From the NCBI RefSeq assembly GCF_000002235.5, contig NW_022145553.1, positions 372,001-436,000 of the forward strand: a stretch of DNA of 64,000 bases, given 5' to 3'. The position numbers were made by a program, and so were the translations under genes. This DNA is from Strongylocentrotus purpuratus. Lineage: Eukaryota > Echinodermata > Echinoidea > Camarodonta > Strongylocentrotidae. Positions within the stretch are counted from its first letter, which is position 1, and each line of letters starts with the position of its first letter. This document shows positions 29,001-40,694 of this stretch, piece by piece. The notes under the pieces are model-generated. The model was given only the letters and a program-made list of their open reading frames with translations. It was not told the origin of the DNA and made no database searches.

Positions 29001-32000
29001 AAATGGACCCCACTGAAATGAGTACCACAGTATAACAATAACATATGTGAATGGGTCCAACTACGTGGTGGATATATGGACCACTCCGTGGCAAAATGGA
29101 CCCCACTGAAATGAGTACCACAGTGTAGCAATAACATGCGTGAAAGGGACCAACTGCGTGGTGGATATACGGACCACTCCTTTGCAAAATGGACCCCACT
29201 GAAATGAGTACCACAAGGTAGCAATAACATGTGTGAATGGGACCAACTGCGTGGTAGATATATGGACCACTCCGTGGCAAAATGGACCCCACTGAAATGA
29301 GTACCACAGTGTAGCAATAACATGTGTGAATGGGACCAACTGCGTGGTGGATATATGGACCACTCCGTGGCAAAATGGACAACACTGAAATGAGTACCAC
29401 AGTGTAGCAATAACATGTGTGAATGGGACCAACTGCGTGGTGGATATATGGACCACTCCGTGGCAAAATGGACCCCACTGAAATGAGTACCACAGTGTAG
29501 CAATAACATGTGTGAATGGGACCAACTGCGTGGTGGATATATGGACCACTCCGTGGCAAAATGGACCCCACTGAAATGACTACCACACACTATGAACATG
29601 ACTGACAAAAAAAGTGGACAAAATATACAGTTCCTCAGGGAGAAAAAGGAACATCCCTTTACTGCTATTATGTAAAAAGGTGAATATGCATGTGGCACCT
29701 GTTCTACACATTTTTACATAATAGCAGTGAAGGGATGTTCCTTTTTCTACCTGAGGAACTGTATATTTTGACCGCTTTCTTTGTTAGTCATGATCATAGT
29801 GACAGTGTAGCAATAACATGTGTGAATGGGACCAACTGCGTGGTGGATATATGGACCACTCCGTGGCAAAATGGACCCCCCTGAAATGAGTAGCACAGTG
29901 TAGCAATAAGCCAATAACATATGAGGGCCCAACTGAGTGGTGGATATATGGACCACGACGTGGCAAAATGGACCCCACTGAAATGAATACCACACACTAT
30001 GAACATGACTGACAAAAAAAGCGGACAAAATAAACAGTTCCTCAGGTAGACAAAGGAACATCCCTTTACTGCTATTATGTAAAAAGGTAAATATTTATGT
30101 GGCACCTGTTCTACACATTTTTACATAATAGCAGTGAAGGGATGTTCCTTTGTGTACCTGAGGAACTGTATATTTTGTACGCTTTCTTTGTCAGTCATGT
30201 TCATAGTGACAGTGTAGCAATAACATATGTGAATGGGACCAACTGCGTGGTGGATATATGGACCACTCCGTGGCAAAATGGACCCCACTGAAATGAGTAC
30301 CACAGTATAACAATAACATATGTGAATGGGACCAACTGCGTGGTGGATATATGGACCACTCCGTGGCAAAATGGACCCCACTGAAATGAGTACCACAGTA
30401 TAACAATAACATATGTGAATGGGTCCAACTACGTGGTGGATATATGGACCACTCCGTGGCAAAATGGACCCCACTGAAATGAGTACCACAGTGTAGCAAT
30501 AACATGCGTGAAAGGGCCCAACTGCGTGGTGGATATACGGACCACTCCTTTGCAAAATGGACCCCACTGAAATGAGTACCACAAGGTAGCAATAACATGT
30601 GTGAATGGGACCAACTGCGTGGTAGATATATGGACCACTCCGTGGCAAAATGGACCCCACTGAAATGAGTACCACAGTGTAGCAATAACATGTGTGAATG
30701 GGACCAACTGCGTGGTGGATATATGGACCACTCCGTGGCAAAATGGACAACACTGAAATGAGTACCACAGTGTAGCAATAACATGTGTGAATGGGACCAA
30801 CTGCGTGGTGGATATATGGACCACTCCGTGGCAAAATGGACCCCACTGAAATGAGTACCACAGTGTAGCAATAACATGTGTGAATGGGACCAACTGCGTG
30901 GTGGATATATGGACCACTCCGTGGCAAAATGGACCCCACTGAAATGACTACCACACACTATGAACATGACTGACAAAAAAAGCGGACAAAATATACAGTT
31001 CCTCAGGGAGAAAAAGGAACATCCCTTTACTGCTATTATGTAAAAAGGTGAATATGCATGTGGCACCTGTTCTACACATTTTTACATAATAGCAGTGAAG
31101 GGATGTTCCTTTTTCTACCTGAGGAACTGTATATTTTGACCGCTTTCTTTGTTAGTCATGATCATAGTGACAGTGTAGCAATAACATGTGTGAATGGGAC
31201 CAACTGCGTGGTGGATATATGGACCACTCCGTGGCAAAATGGACCCCCCTGAAATGAGTACCACAGTGTAGCAATAAGCCAATAACATATGAGGGCCCAA
31301 CTGAGTGGTGGATATATGGACCACGACGTGGCAAAATGGACCCCACTGAAATGAATACCACACACTATGAACATGACTGACAAAAAAAGCGGACAAAATA
31401 AACAGTTCCTCAGGTAGACAAAGGAACATCCCTTCACTGCTATTATGTAAAAAGGTTAATATTTATGTGGCACCTGTTCTACACATTTTTACATAATAGC
31501 AGTGAAGGGATGTTCCTTTGTGTACCTGAGGAACTGTATATTTTGTACGCTTTCTTTGTCAGTCATGTTCATAGTGACAGTGTAGCAATAACATATGTGA
31601 ATGGGACCAACTGCGTGGTGGATATATGGACCACTCCGTGGCAAAATGGACCCCACTGAAATGAGTACCACATTATAACAATAACATATGTGAATGGGTC
31701 CAACTACGTGGTGGATATATGGACCACTCCGTGGCAAAATGGACCCCACTGAAATGAGTACCACAGTGTAGCAATAACATGCGTAAAAGGGACCAACTGC
31801 GTGGTGGATATACGGACCACTCCGTGGCAAAATGGACCCCACTGAAATGAGTACCACAAGGTAGCAATGACATGTGTGAATGGGACCAACTGCGTGGTGG
31901 ATATATGGACCACTCCGTGGCAAAATGGACCCCACTGAAATGAGTACCACAGTGTAGCAATAACATGTGTGAATGGGACCAACTGCGTGGTGGATATATG

Positions 32001-34476
32001 GACCACTCCGTGGCAAAATGGACAACACTGAAATGAGTACCACAGTGTAGCAATAACATGTGTGAATGGGACCAACTGCGTGGTGGATATATGGACCACT
32101 CCGTGGCAAAATGGACCCCACTGAAATGAGTACCACAGTGTTGCAATAACATGTGTGAATGGGACCAACTGCGTGGTGGATATATGGACCACTCCGTGGC
32201 AAAATGGACCCCACTGAAATGACTACCACACACTATGAACATGACTGACAAAAAAAGCGGACAAAATATACAGTTCCTCAGGGAGAAAGGAACATCCCTT
32301 CACTGCTATTATGTAAAAAGGTGAATATGCATGTGGCACCTGTTCTACACATTTTTACATAATAGCAGTGAAGGGATGTTCCTTTTTCTACCTGAGGAAC
32401 TGTATATTTTGACCGCTTTCTTTGTTAGTCATGATCATAGTGACAGTGTAGCAATAACATGTGTGAATGGGACCAACTGCGTGGTGGATATATGGACCAC
32501 TCCGTGGCAAAATGGACCCCACTGAAATGAGTACCACAGTGTAGCAATAACATGTGTGAATGGAACCAACTGCGTGGTGGATATACGGACCACCCCGTGG
32601 CAAAATGGACCCCACTGAAATGAGGAGCACAGTGTAGCAATAACATGTGTGAATGGGACCAACTGCGTGGTGGATATATGGACCACTCCGTGGCAAAATG
32701 GACCCCACTGAAATGAGTACCACACACTATGAATATGACTGACAAAGAAAGCGGACAAAATATACAGTTCCTCAGGAACACAAAGCAACATCCTTCCCTG
32801 CTATTATTTAAAAAGGTGAATATGCATGTGGCACCTGTTCTACACATTTTTACATAATAGCAGTAAAGGGATGTTCCTTTATCTACCTGAGGAACTGTAT
32901 ATTTTGTCCGCTTTCTTTGTCAGTCATGTTCATAGTGACAGTGGAGCAATAACATGTGGAATGGGACCAACTGCGTGGTGGATATATGGACCACTCCGTG
33001 GCAAAATGGACCCCACTGAAATGAGTACCACATTGTAGCAATAAGCCAATAACATATGAGGGCCAAACTGAGTGGTGTATATATGGACCACGACGTGTCA
33101 AAATGGACCCCACTGAAATGAGTACCACACACTATGAACATGACTGACAAAAAAAGCGGACAAAATATACAGTTCCTCAGGTAGACAAAGGAACATCCCT
33201 TCACTGCTATTATGTAAAAAGGTTAATATTTATGTGGCACCTGTTCTACACATTTTTACATAATAGCAGTGAAGGGATGTTCCTTTGTGTACCTGAGGAA
33301 CTGTATATTTTGTCCGCTTTCTTATGTCAGTCATGTTCATAGTGACAGTGTAGCAATAACATATGTGAATGGGACCAACTGCGTGGTGAATATATGGACC
33401 ACTCCGTGGCAAAATGGACCCCACTGAAATGAGTACCACAGTGTAGCAATAACATGTGTGAATGGGACCAACTGCGTGGTCGATATATGGACCACTCCGT
33501 GGCAAAATGGACAACACTGAAATGAGTACCACAGTTTAGCAATAACATGTGTGAATGGGACCAACTGCGTGGTGGATATATGGACCACTCCGTGGCAAAA
33601 TGGACCCCACTGAAATGAGTACCACAGTGTAGCCATAACATGTGTGAATGGGACCAACTGCGTGGTGGATATATGGACCACTCCGTGGCAAAATGGACCC
33701 CACTGAAATGAGTACCACAGTGTAGCAATAACATATGTGGGCCCCACTGCGTGGTGGATATATGGACCACTCCGTGGAAAAAATGGACCCCACTGAAATG
33801 AGTACCACAGTGTAGCAATAACATGTGTGAATGAGACCAACTGCGTGGTGGATATATGAACCACTCCTTGGCAATATGAACCCCACTGAAATGAGTACCA
33901 CAGTGTAGCAAATCATGTGTGAATTAAACCAACTGCGTGGTGGATATATGGACCATTCCGTGGCAAAATGGACCCCACTGAAATGAGTACCACAATGTAG
34001 CAATAACATGTGTGAATTGGACCTACTACGTGGTGGATATATGTACCATTCCGTTGCAAAATGGACCCCACTGAAATGAGTACCACAGTGTAGCAATAAC
34101 ATATGTGGGCCCAACTGCGTGGTGGATATATGGACCACTCCGTGGCAATATGGACCCCACTGAAATGAGTACCACAGTGTAGCAATAACATGTGTGAATG
34201 GGACCAACTGCGTGGTGGATATATGGACCACTCCGTGGCAAAATGGACCCCACTGAAATGAGTACCACAGTATAGCATTAACATGTGTGAATGGGACCAA
34301 CTGCGTGGTGGATATATGGACCCCTCCATTAAAAAATGGACCCCACTGAAATGAGTACCACACACTATGAACATGACTGACAAAGAAAGCGGACAAAATA
34401 TACAGTTCCTCAGGTACACAAAGCAACATCCTTCACTGCTATTATGTAAAAAGGTGAATATGCATGTGGCACCTGT

Positions 34477-35490
34477 GGCGATGTGCAAGGATTTGTTGCT
34501 CTCTAATTCTGCTACATGCATCTGAGTGAGAAAAAACAGAAAGAAGGCCTTTTTTAATGGTTTGAAAATGCATGCATGTTTCATTATCGTTACTAAAATC
34601 CTACTGTATAATACTATACGTTTACTATTATGTATTTCCTATATTTTACAATTTCATGCACAAGGAAGAATGTTTTGAATGTCGTTGATTTATTGCTGTG
34701 CTTCCGTTGCGTTCAGTCACATATTTTTGCAGACGTGTATATACATATCGAATAAATAAATACATCCAATTAAAACGGTGGCTATTTCCACATCCGTCAG
34801 ACAGGCTAGACAGATTAATTTGTAAAACAGAAAACTGTACAAATCTTCAATCGAAACTGCAGAACTCAAAACTTCTTAGTTGCTGGAACTATTGGCAACT
34901 TCGGCAATACAGTAAAATGGCGGAACAATCAGTACGTCGGATTGAAGACAGAATTAACATGGATGAAAAGAACATTAACCTGCGGATAGGATGTAGAGCC
35001 GTAGGTCTTCCAACTTTAATGAATTAGTCATGTTCAAGAAAGCATCTGTTCCATGTTTCCATCCACTACAAAACAAATTCATGGATGAGTAAAACAGCAG
35101 ACCAAGTTGTCTCCAGGTTATTCTCAGTAGTTACTAATATCCATCATTCAAAACCGTAATTGTATATACAAGTATGGCAGTGTTTGGATGAAAGGCGTGG
35201 ATAACATCAGATAATCAGCATCAACGAGTGAAAACATGCATGATGAAACACAAATAACGTCATAAATAAACAAAAATTCTGTTTATAAACAATAATGTAG
35301 CTCTTACTTGCACGAATACACTGCTTTTCAATGGTCAACATAATATTTTAAATGTTGACAGATTTTTAAAAGCCTGTCTTATGTCTTATTTTCATGAAAA
35401 AACGGTTGGCACAGTGACGCCTTCCAAGAAAAACATAAATATCTTTGTGGTTTGAGAGTTTGAGAGTTTTTCAGAATTTGTTGCATGTTA
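34477..35490. other. Non-repetitive spacer between satellite and LINE
   Basis: Sequence turns abruptly from satellite to unique AT-rich DNA after 34476. No convincing gene, RNA or repeat family is visible. A 109-codon plus-strand reading frame (34698-35027) has no recognisable domain or splice support and is probably chance. The 5' end of the LINE that follows may lie near 35400-35500, but no target-site duplication could be identified. Confidence 0.5.
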
Positions 35491-35777
35491 GAGGGTAAGT
35501 ATGCCATTCTATTCTTCAAATGATTTTCATTCACTTAACCCGTCATCAACAAATCTCGCGAATGATAATTCTTCAACTAATGTAGCGTATAACCAGTTTG
35601 TAGCAAATAATATAAACTCATCGACAGAAATTTTAGATTTTTTCCCTGATCATGACCAAATTCAAAGCCCTTCATCTGAACCGAGTCCCAATTTAAAAAC
35701 CTCCTTAAGGAATTTGCTATAGACACATTTTCTCTTTTGCATTTAACATTAGAAGCTTAAATAAACACTTTGAAGAA

Positions 35778-36664
35778 TTGTTATTACTATTAGATAACCC
35801 ATCCAAACAGTCATTTTCCATAATAGGACTTACGGAAACCTGGTTATCCAGTGAATCAAACCTACCATTTGCATTAGATGGTTATGATCGTGTTGTCAAT
35901 AATAGAAAAAATAGACCCGGCGGGGGTGTTGCATTTTTCGTTTCACACAGTTACGACTATTCAATTCTAAATGAAATTAATGTAATGAACGAAACACTGG
36001 AATCTCTTTTTATCGAAATCAATGTTCCGGATACTAAAATATAATCATGGGTATTTTGTATAGACCTCCAAGTTCAAGTTTAAATGATTTCATAGTGTAC
36101 CTTACAGATTTACTAAAGAATCCACTTTTTATAAACAAAGATGTTTTCATAATGGGAGATTTTAATATTGATATTTTAAAGCATAATAACAACAATATAT
36201 CCCATGAATTTCTTGAAATATTTTTGACTGCCTCGTTTTTGCCTTTGATATCGAAACCCACCCGTATGGCAAATCACTCCGCCACCCTTATTGATAATGT
36301 TTTTTGCAATACTCTTCCTACCCCAGACTCTTCTGTTATTCTATCTGATATAATGGATCATTTTCCTATTATGTCACATTTTATCCTTAAGCACTCATTA
36401 GTTAATCATCACAGACCATCAAGACGCAGACCTAACCATGAAAACATTGCCATTCTTGGCGCATCTTTAGACTCTGCTGACTGGTCGTGTGTTTACGATA
36501 ATAATGACGTAAATTTATCTTTTAATAATTTCCTTAACATATTTCATGATCAATTAGATATTCACATTCCTAAAGTTAAAGACAAAGGAACTACCTACAA
36601 AAAATCACAGAGACTTCCATGGATTTCTAAATCACTTTTACGTTCAATTAACAGAAAAAAATAA
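35778..36664 (+). pseudogene. LINE endonuclease-domain remnant
   Basis: This is the EN part of the split LINE. Reading frame starts within NIRSLNKHFEELL and runs to about 36043, then shifts frame and continues to 36664. Endonuclease landmarks are visible: ETW of the catalytic glutamate motif, YRPP, the GDFN asparagine/aspartate motif and the DHFPI histidine motif. At least one frameshift (near 36043) and a stop at 36665 interrupt it. It is a relic of a mobile element, not a host gene. Confidence 0.8.
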
Positions 36665-36835
36665 CTTAAACTATAAATGTAAAATGAAAGGTACTGAACA
36701 GGCAAAAGCTAGATACAACAGTTATAACAATATTTTAACTAAAACAATACGATTAGCAAAAAAAGCTACTTTACGAACCAGTTAACTTTATATAAGAACG
36801 ATGCTCAAAACACATGGACGATTTTAAAACAAGCA

Positions 36836-38300
36836 ATGAATTTATCCAATAACAAATCAGATATAACTAAAATTAGGTATAATGATGATATTGTCGAAGA
36901 TCCTGAAAAAATAGCCAATACTTTCAACAACTTTTTTTCCTCTAAAGGGACAAACTTGGCTGAAGGTATTCCTCCTTCAGCCAAACATTTTTCTGATTAC
37001 CTAGGCACACCCAACCCCAGTACTATTTTTCTCACTCCTATAGTTAAAGAAGATATCATTGATATTGTATTTAATTTTAATAACAAAAAGAGTCCCGGCT
37101 ATGACGACATTAATAATTTTATTCTAAAAGTCAGGCGCGGATCCACGGGGGGGGGGGGGGGGGGGGGGCCGACGGGCCCGGCCCCCCCCTGGATTTTTTA
37201 TTATTAAAAAAAAAAGTTTTCGGGGTCAAATACAAAAAATAAATGATGCATACTCCCCCTCCCCCCCCCCCCCACTGAGCGAGATATTGGTAGGCTCGAT
37301 TTTCACATTTTCGAGGTCATATACACAAAAAAATGATGCTCACTCCCCCCCACCCCCCCCCCCCCCCCCCCCACTGAGCGAGATATTGGTCGGCACGATT
37401 TTCACATTTTCGAGGTCAAATACGAGAAAAAAAATTATGATCACTACCCCCCCCCCCCCCACTGAGCGAGATATTGGTCGGCGCGATTTTCACATTTTAG
37501 GCCCCCCCCCTCCCCCCCCCCTATCGACAAATCCTGGATCCGCCCCTGCTAAAAGGTGTAATATCTTCAATTGTAAATCCTTTAGTACACATTCTTAATC
37601 TATCGTTACTTAATGGACAAGTCCCAGATAATATGAAAATCGCAAAAGTCATACCCCTGTACAAAAAGGTGATAAGTTGAATGTCGGTAATTATCGACCA
37701 ATCTCTTTATTATCCTCCTTGTCGAAAATTCTAGAAAAATTGTTTATCGTAGAACTGTTTACTTTTTAAAAACTCATAGTATTTTTTCCAACTTTCAGTT
37801 TGGATTTAGAGAAAAACATAATACAGAACATGCCTTATTGAATTTTATTGACAAAGTAGCGCATGCTCTAGACAATTCTTCTCACCTGGTTGGCATCTTA
37901 CTGGACTTCTCCAAGGCCTTCGACACCATCAATCATGACATCTTATTATTCAAACTTTCTCATTATGGGTGCGTGGGAAGGCCTTGGAGTGGTTCAGGAG
38001 TTACTTATCCAATAGACGACAATATGTATTCTTGAATGATCATACTTCCAATATGCAAAACGTAAATTGTGGAGTACCGCAGAGAAGTTTGTTGGGCCCT
38101 TTATTGTTTATTATTTATATTAATGACTTTTGTAAATCATCCGATGTCCTTTCATTTATACTTTTTGCAGACGATTCTAATTTATTTTATTCCCATAGAA
38201 ATCAAAATCCCTAGTCAACGTTGGGTAAATTCTGAACTTGAAAAAGTCACCCAATGGATAAAAGCAAACGAACTATCCCTTAACCTCCAAAAACCAAATA
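36836..38300 (+). pseudogene. LINE reverse-transcriptase remnant
   Basis: The RT fingers and palm are in pieces. The N-terminal part ends at FILK (37130), where a hAT MITE is inserted, and resumes at 37557 with GVISSIVNPLVHILNLS. The palm motifs LLDFSKAFD and FILFADDSN (the YxDD-type box, here FADD) lie around 37900-38180. Frame changes occur near 37670, 37970 and 38210. The coding sequence is next interrupted by the TA-flanked element at 38301. Confidence 0.8.
37132..37548. mobile_element. hAT-like MITE (417 bp) inside LINE
   Basis: Ends read CAGGCGCGGATCC and GGATCCGCCCCTG, imperfect inverted repeats of the CAGGGGCG type known from hAT elements. Flanking 8 bp duplications are CTAAAAGT (37124-37131) and CTAAAAGG (37549-37556), one mismatch. 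Removing the element and one duplication restores the LINE frame reading NNFILKGVISS. The inside holds long G and C tracts and three direct repeats starting ACTGAGCGAGATATTGGT at 37274, 37373 and 37461. No transposase is present, so it is non-autonomous. Confidence 0.85.
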
Positions 38301-40096
38301 TGTGACCCGGCACCACAAAACCAACAAAAGTCGCAACCAGCGATTCTCCGTAATCAGCTACAATGTCAATTTAGGTGAAAAAAATAGATTTTTGTTTTTT
38401 TGCATTTTCTGAAAGAGTGGTCTTTTCTGTACCTAGTATCAAAATTGGAAGTCTAAAACATAGTAGAAGATGTGTTTTAAACGGTTTTTCTAGACCACTT
38501 TTTTTCGCACAGCCTTCGGTCTCTTCCAAATTTTGATCACTTTTCCCGAGCGAAATTATCGTAGTCCGGAAATGGTCAGTCGTTGCTAACGGTCGTGCTA
38601 CGCGGGCTGTGATTGGTCCGTTATAGCAATCAGTGCGGCGCGCCATTTTTGTTTGTATCCGCTTTCACATCCGAGTTCCAGATTTGCGTTCGTCTTATAT
38701 TCTCCGTTAACGACTTCGAGTCGCTTGAGTTGTTGCATTTTCAAACTTGTGATAAAGGATGAGAAAGAGTTGTTGCATTTTAAACTTGTGATACACGATG
38801 AGAAAGAGTTGTTGCATTTTTAAACTTGTGATAAAGGATGAGAAAGAGTTGTTGCATTTTAAACTTGTGATACAGGATGAGAAAGAGTTGTTGCATTTTC
38901 AAACTTGTGATAAAGGATGAGAAAGAGTTGTTGCATTTTCAAACTTGTGATAAAGGATGAGAAAGAGTTGTTGCATTTTTAAACTTGTGATAAAGGATGA
39001 GAAAGAGTTGTTGCATTTTAAACTTGTGATACAGGATGAGAAAGAGTTGTTGCATTTTCAAACTTGTGATAAAGGATGAGAGAGAGTTGTTGCATTTTTA
39101 AACTTGTGATACAGGATGAGAAAGAGTTGTGACATTCCCTAAATAATTTTGTTTTCATTTCTGTGCTTCCAAATTTATTCTCCCATAAGAGTTTTGAAAT
39201 CAAGTTCTTATTGTAAACACACATTCACACTCTTGATATCATCATTTTGCTTACAGCTATCATAATTCTCCCCCTTCTTTTCCCTCTCTGTCTCTCTCTC
39301 TCATTCTTTCTATTTTTCGTTATTCTATGTTGGTGTCTTTACTGTGTGTCTCCTGCCTTTCTTTATTTTTATACCACTTTCTGGCTGGTATTTATGAATT
39401 GCTTCCATTAATTATCATCAGGATGGCTACTGGAAATGAAAGAGCGAGTCATAGTAAAATACTTTGAACCTCCTGTGAGAAAGAAAACAGTATGGGAATT
39501 AAGTATAAAGCAAGTTCATAATGTGGTTACAAATAATTGCCCAGATGTATACAAAACAAGATAGGTGACAAGCAGTGTTATGTAAGGGGGAACAAAAAGA
39601 CTCCGGGTCCACCATGAATAGGCATTGTCTAGTGCAGGTGTCTCGGCACTATGTTGCAGTTCACTTAATCTGTCCAATTACAACTCTATACATTTACAAC
39701 ATAATAACTTTTGAAAGACTTAAGTCCACACATTGAAACCTCAGAAACATAATGAACAGACTATGTTTGACCATCAGGCCAAATTTCAGCCTAATCTGAA
39801 AATCTCTTCATAGTAGTTGCTATGGCCTTTTGATTCACCCTTCTATTGATTTCCCTGTGGTTTGCTTGCTCCGCATGCTTGAATAGCCCCAAACTTTAAA
39901 GCTCTCTTTCTCACAATTTAATACCAGTAACCTCCCTCACCAGCTCTTTTCATTCACTAAATTGAAAGGGTTAGGAAGCTTCAATTTGGACAAGTAATAT
40001 ACCATTTTAATGAGGAGAACTTCTTCTTTCATAATCAGATGAAATCAGGAAAATAATTTTTGCGACTTTTTGTTGGTTTTGTGGTGCCGGGTCACA
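38301..40096. mobile_element. TA-flanked TIR element (1796 bp) inside LINE
   Basis: The left end TGTGACCCGGCACCACAAAA and its continuation to about 38336 are repeated inverted at 40060-40096, giving near-perfect terminal inverted repeats of ~36 bp. A TA dinucleotide flanks both ends (38299-38300, 40097-40098). Excision restores the LINE reading AAATATATGTTA (KYMLF). A minisatellite of ~40 bp units lies inside. No transposase is seen; the 91-codon minus-strand frame at 38371-38646 has no recognised domain. TA target suggests a Tc1/mariner-type mechanism, but the family is not identified. Confidence 0.85.
38727..39130. repeat. Minisatellite, ~10 copies of a 39-40 bp unit
   Basis: The unit starts GAGTTGTTGCATTTT and continues AAACTTGTGATAAAGGATGA. 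About ten copies differ by an optional C or T after the T-run and by AAAGG versus ACAGG or ACACG. The array lies wholly inside the TA-flanked element at 38301-40096. Confidence 0.9.
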
Positions 40097-40694
40097 TATA
40101 TGTTATTTAGTAATTCTATTGACACACTGCCCAAGAATATCATTTTTGACGATACCCCCTTGGAAGTTGTTTCATTCATTAAATTTTTAGGCATAACTGT
40201 TGATAACAAACTTTCGTGGAAATACCATATAGATAATACATGTAAGATCATTTCACGGAATATTGGCATAATAAATAAACTTAAATTTCATTTTCCGACA
40301 TCATCCCTACTCATGCTTTATTCATCTTTAATTTTACCATACCTGAATTATGGAATACTTACTTGGGGCAACACGCAGCAAACTCTATTAAATAGACTGT
40401 TATTATTACAAAAGAAGTCTCTCCGTATTATTTACCATTCTGCTCCACTCTCACACACAGACCCGTTATTTTTTAATGGCAGACTATTACAAACAAATGA
40501 CCTGTATCTACTTCACTTAGGACAATAATAATTTTATGTATAAGTATTCAAAAAAGACCCTTCCACTTAATTATATTTGATGCCATGTTCCCCCTAAATC
40601 GGTCATTTTATGATTACCCAACTAGACGGTCAACGAGTTTCACCTTCCACTCTTTAGAACTTTATTAGCGAAGAAGTCTTTTATGTATGATGGT
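40097..40694 (+). pseudogene. LINE C-terminal RT remnant
   Basis: Resumption of the split LINE after the TA element. The frame encodes YMLFSNSIDTLPK, FLGITVDNKLSWKYHIDN and LYSSLILPYLNYGILTWG, the thumb and C-terminal part typical of this LINE group. It ends in a stop after 40528. The remaining host LINE up to 40694 is degraded and is next interrupted by the hAT-type element. Confidence 0.75.

Larger units (their letters stand above)
1..34476. repeat. Hierarchical 93-bp satellite array with palindromic junctions
   Basis: The whole stretch is built from a 93 bp monomer (core reads ATGTGTGAATGGGACCAACT, then GCGTGGTGGATATATGGACC, then ACTCCGTGGCAAAATGGACC) always in the same orientation. Runs of roughly 2-9 monomers are separated by about 53 palindromic junctions, each recognisable by the central GGCACCTGTTCT (for example near 360, 856, 1446, 1941, 2404, 2898). 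Monomer variants recur in fixed order: ~89 bp forms with TATGTGGGCCCAAC, forms with AAGCCAATAACATATGAGGG, forms with GTATAACAATAAC, forms with AAGGTAGCAATAAC, and forms with GGACAACACTG. This shows higher-order organisation. The array is cut by the left window edge and ends at 34476 inside a junction linker. No gene is supported within it; long minus-strand reading frames follow from the stop-free 93 bp (31-codon) period. Confidence 0.97.

Noticed and set aside
1-34476. CRISPR-like array
   Set aside because: Spacing between repeats is itself repetitive, there are no unique spacers, and the context is an animal genome with spliced genes.
1-34476. Hammerhead ribozyme in the satellite monomer
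   Set aside because: CTGAAATGAG resembles the CTGATGAG core but the core bases and a paired CGAAA element are missing on either strand.
34698-35027. 109-codon plus-strand reading frame as a gene
   Set aside because: No domain, no splice signals in register, and it lies in an otherwise non-coding spacer beside repeats.
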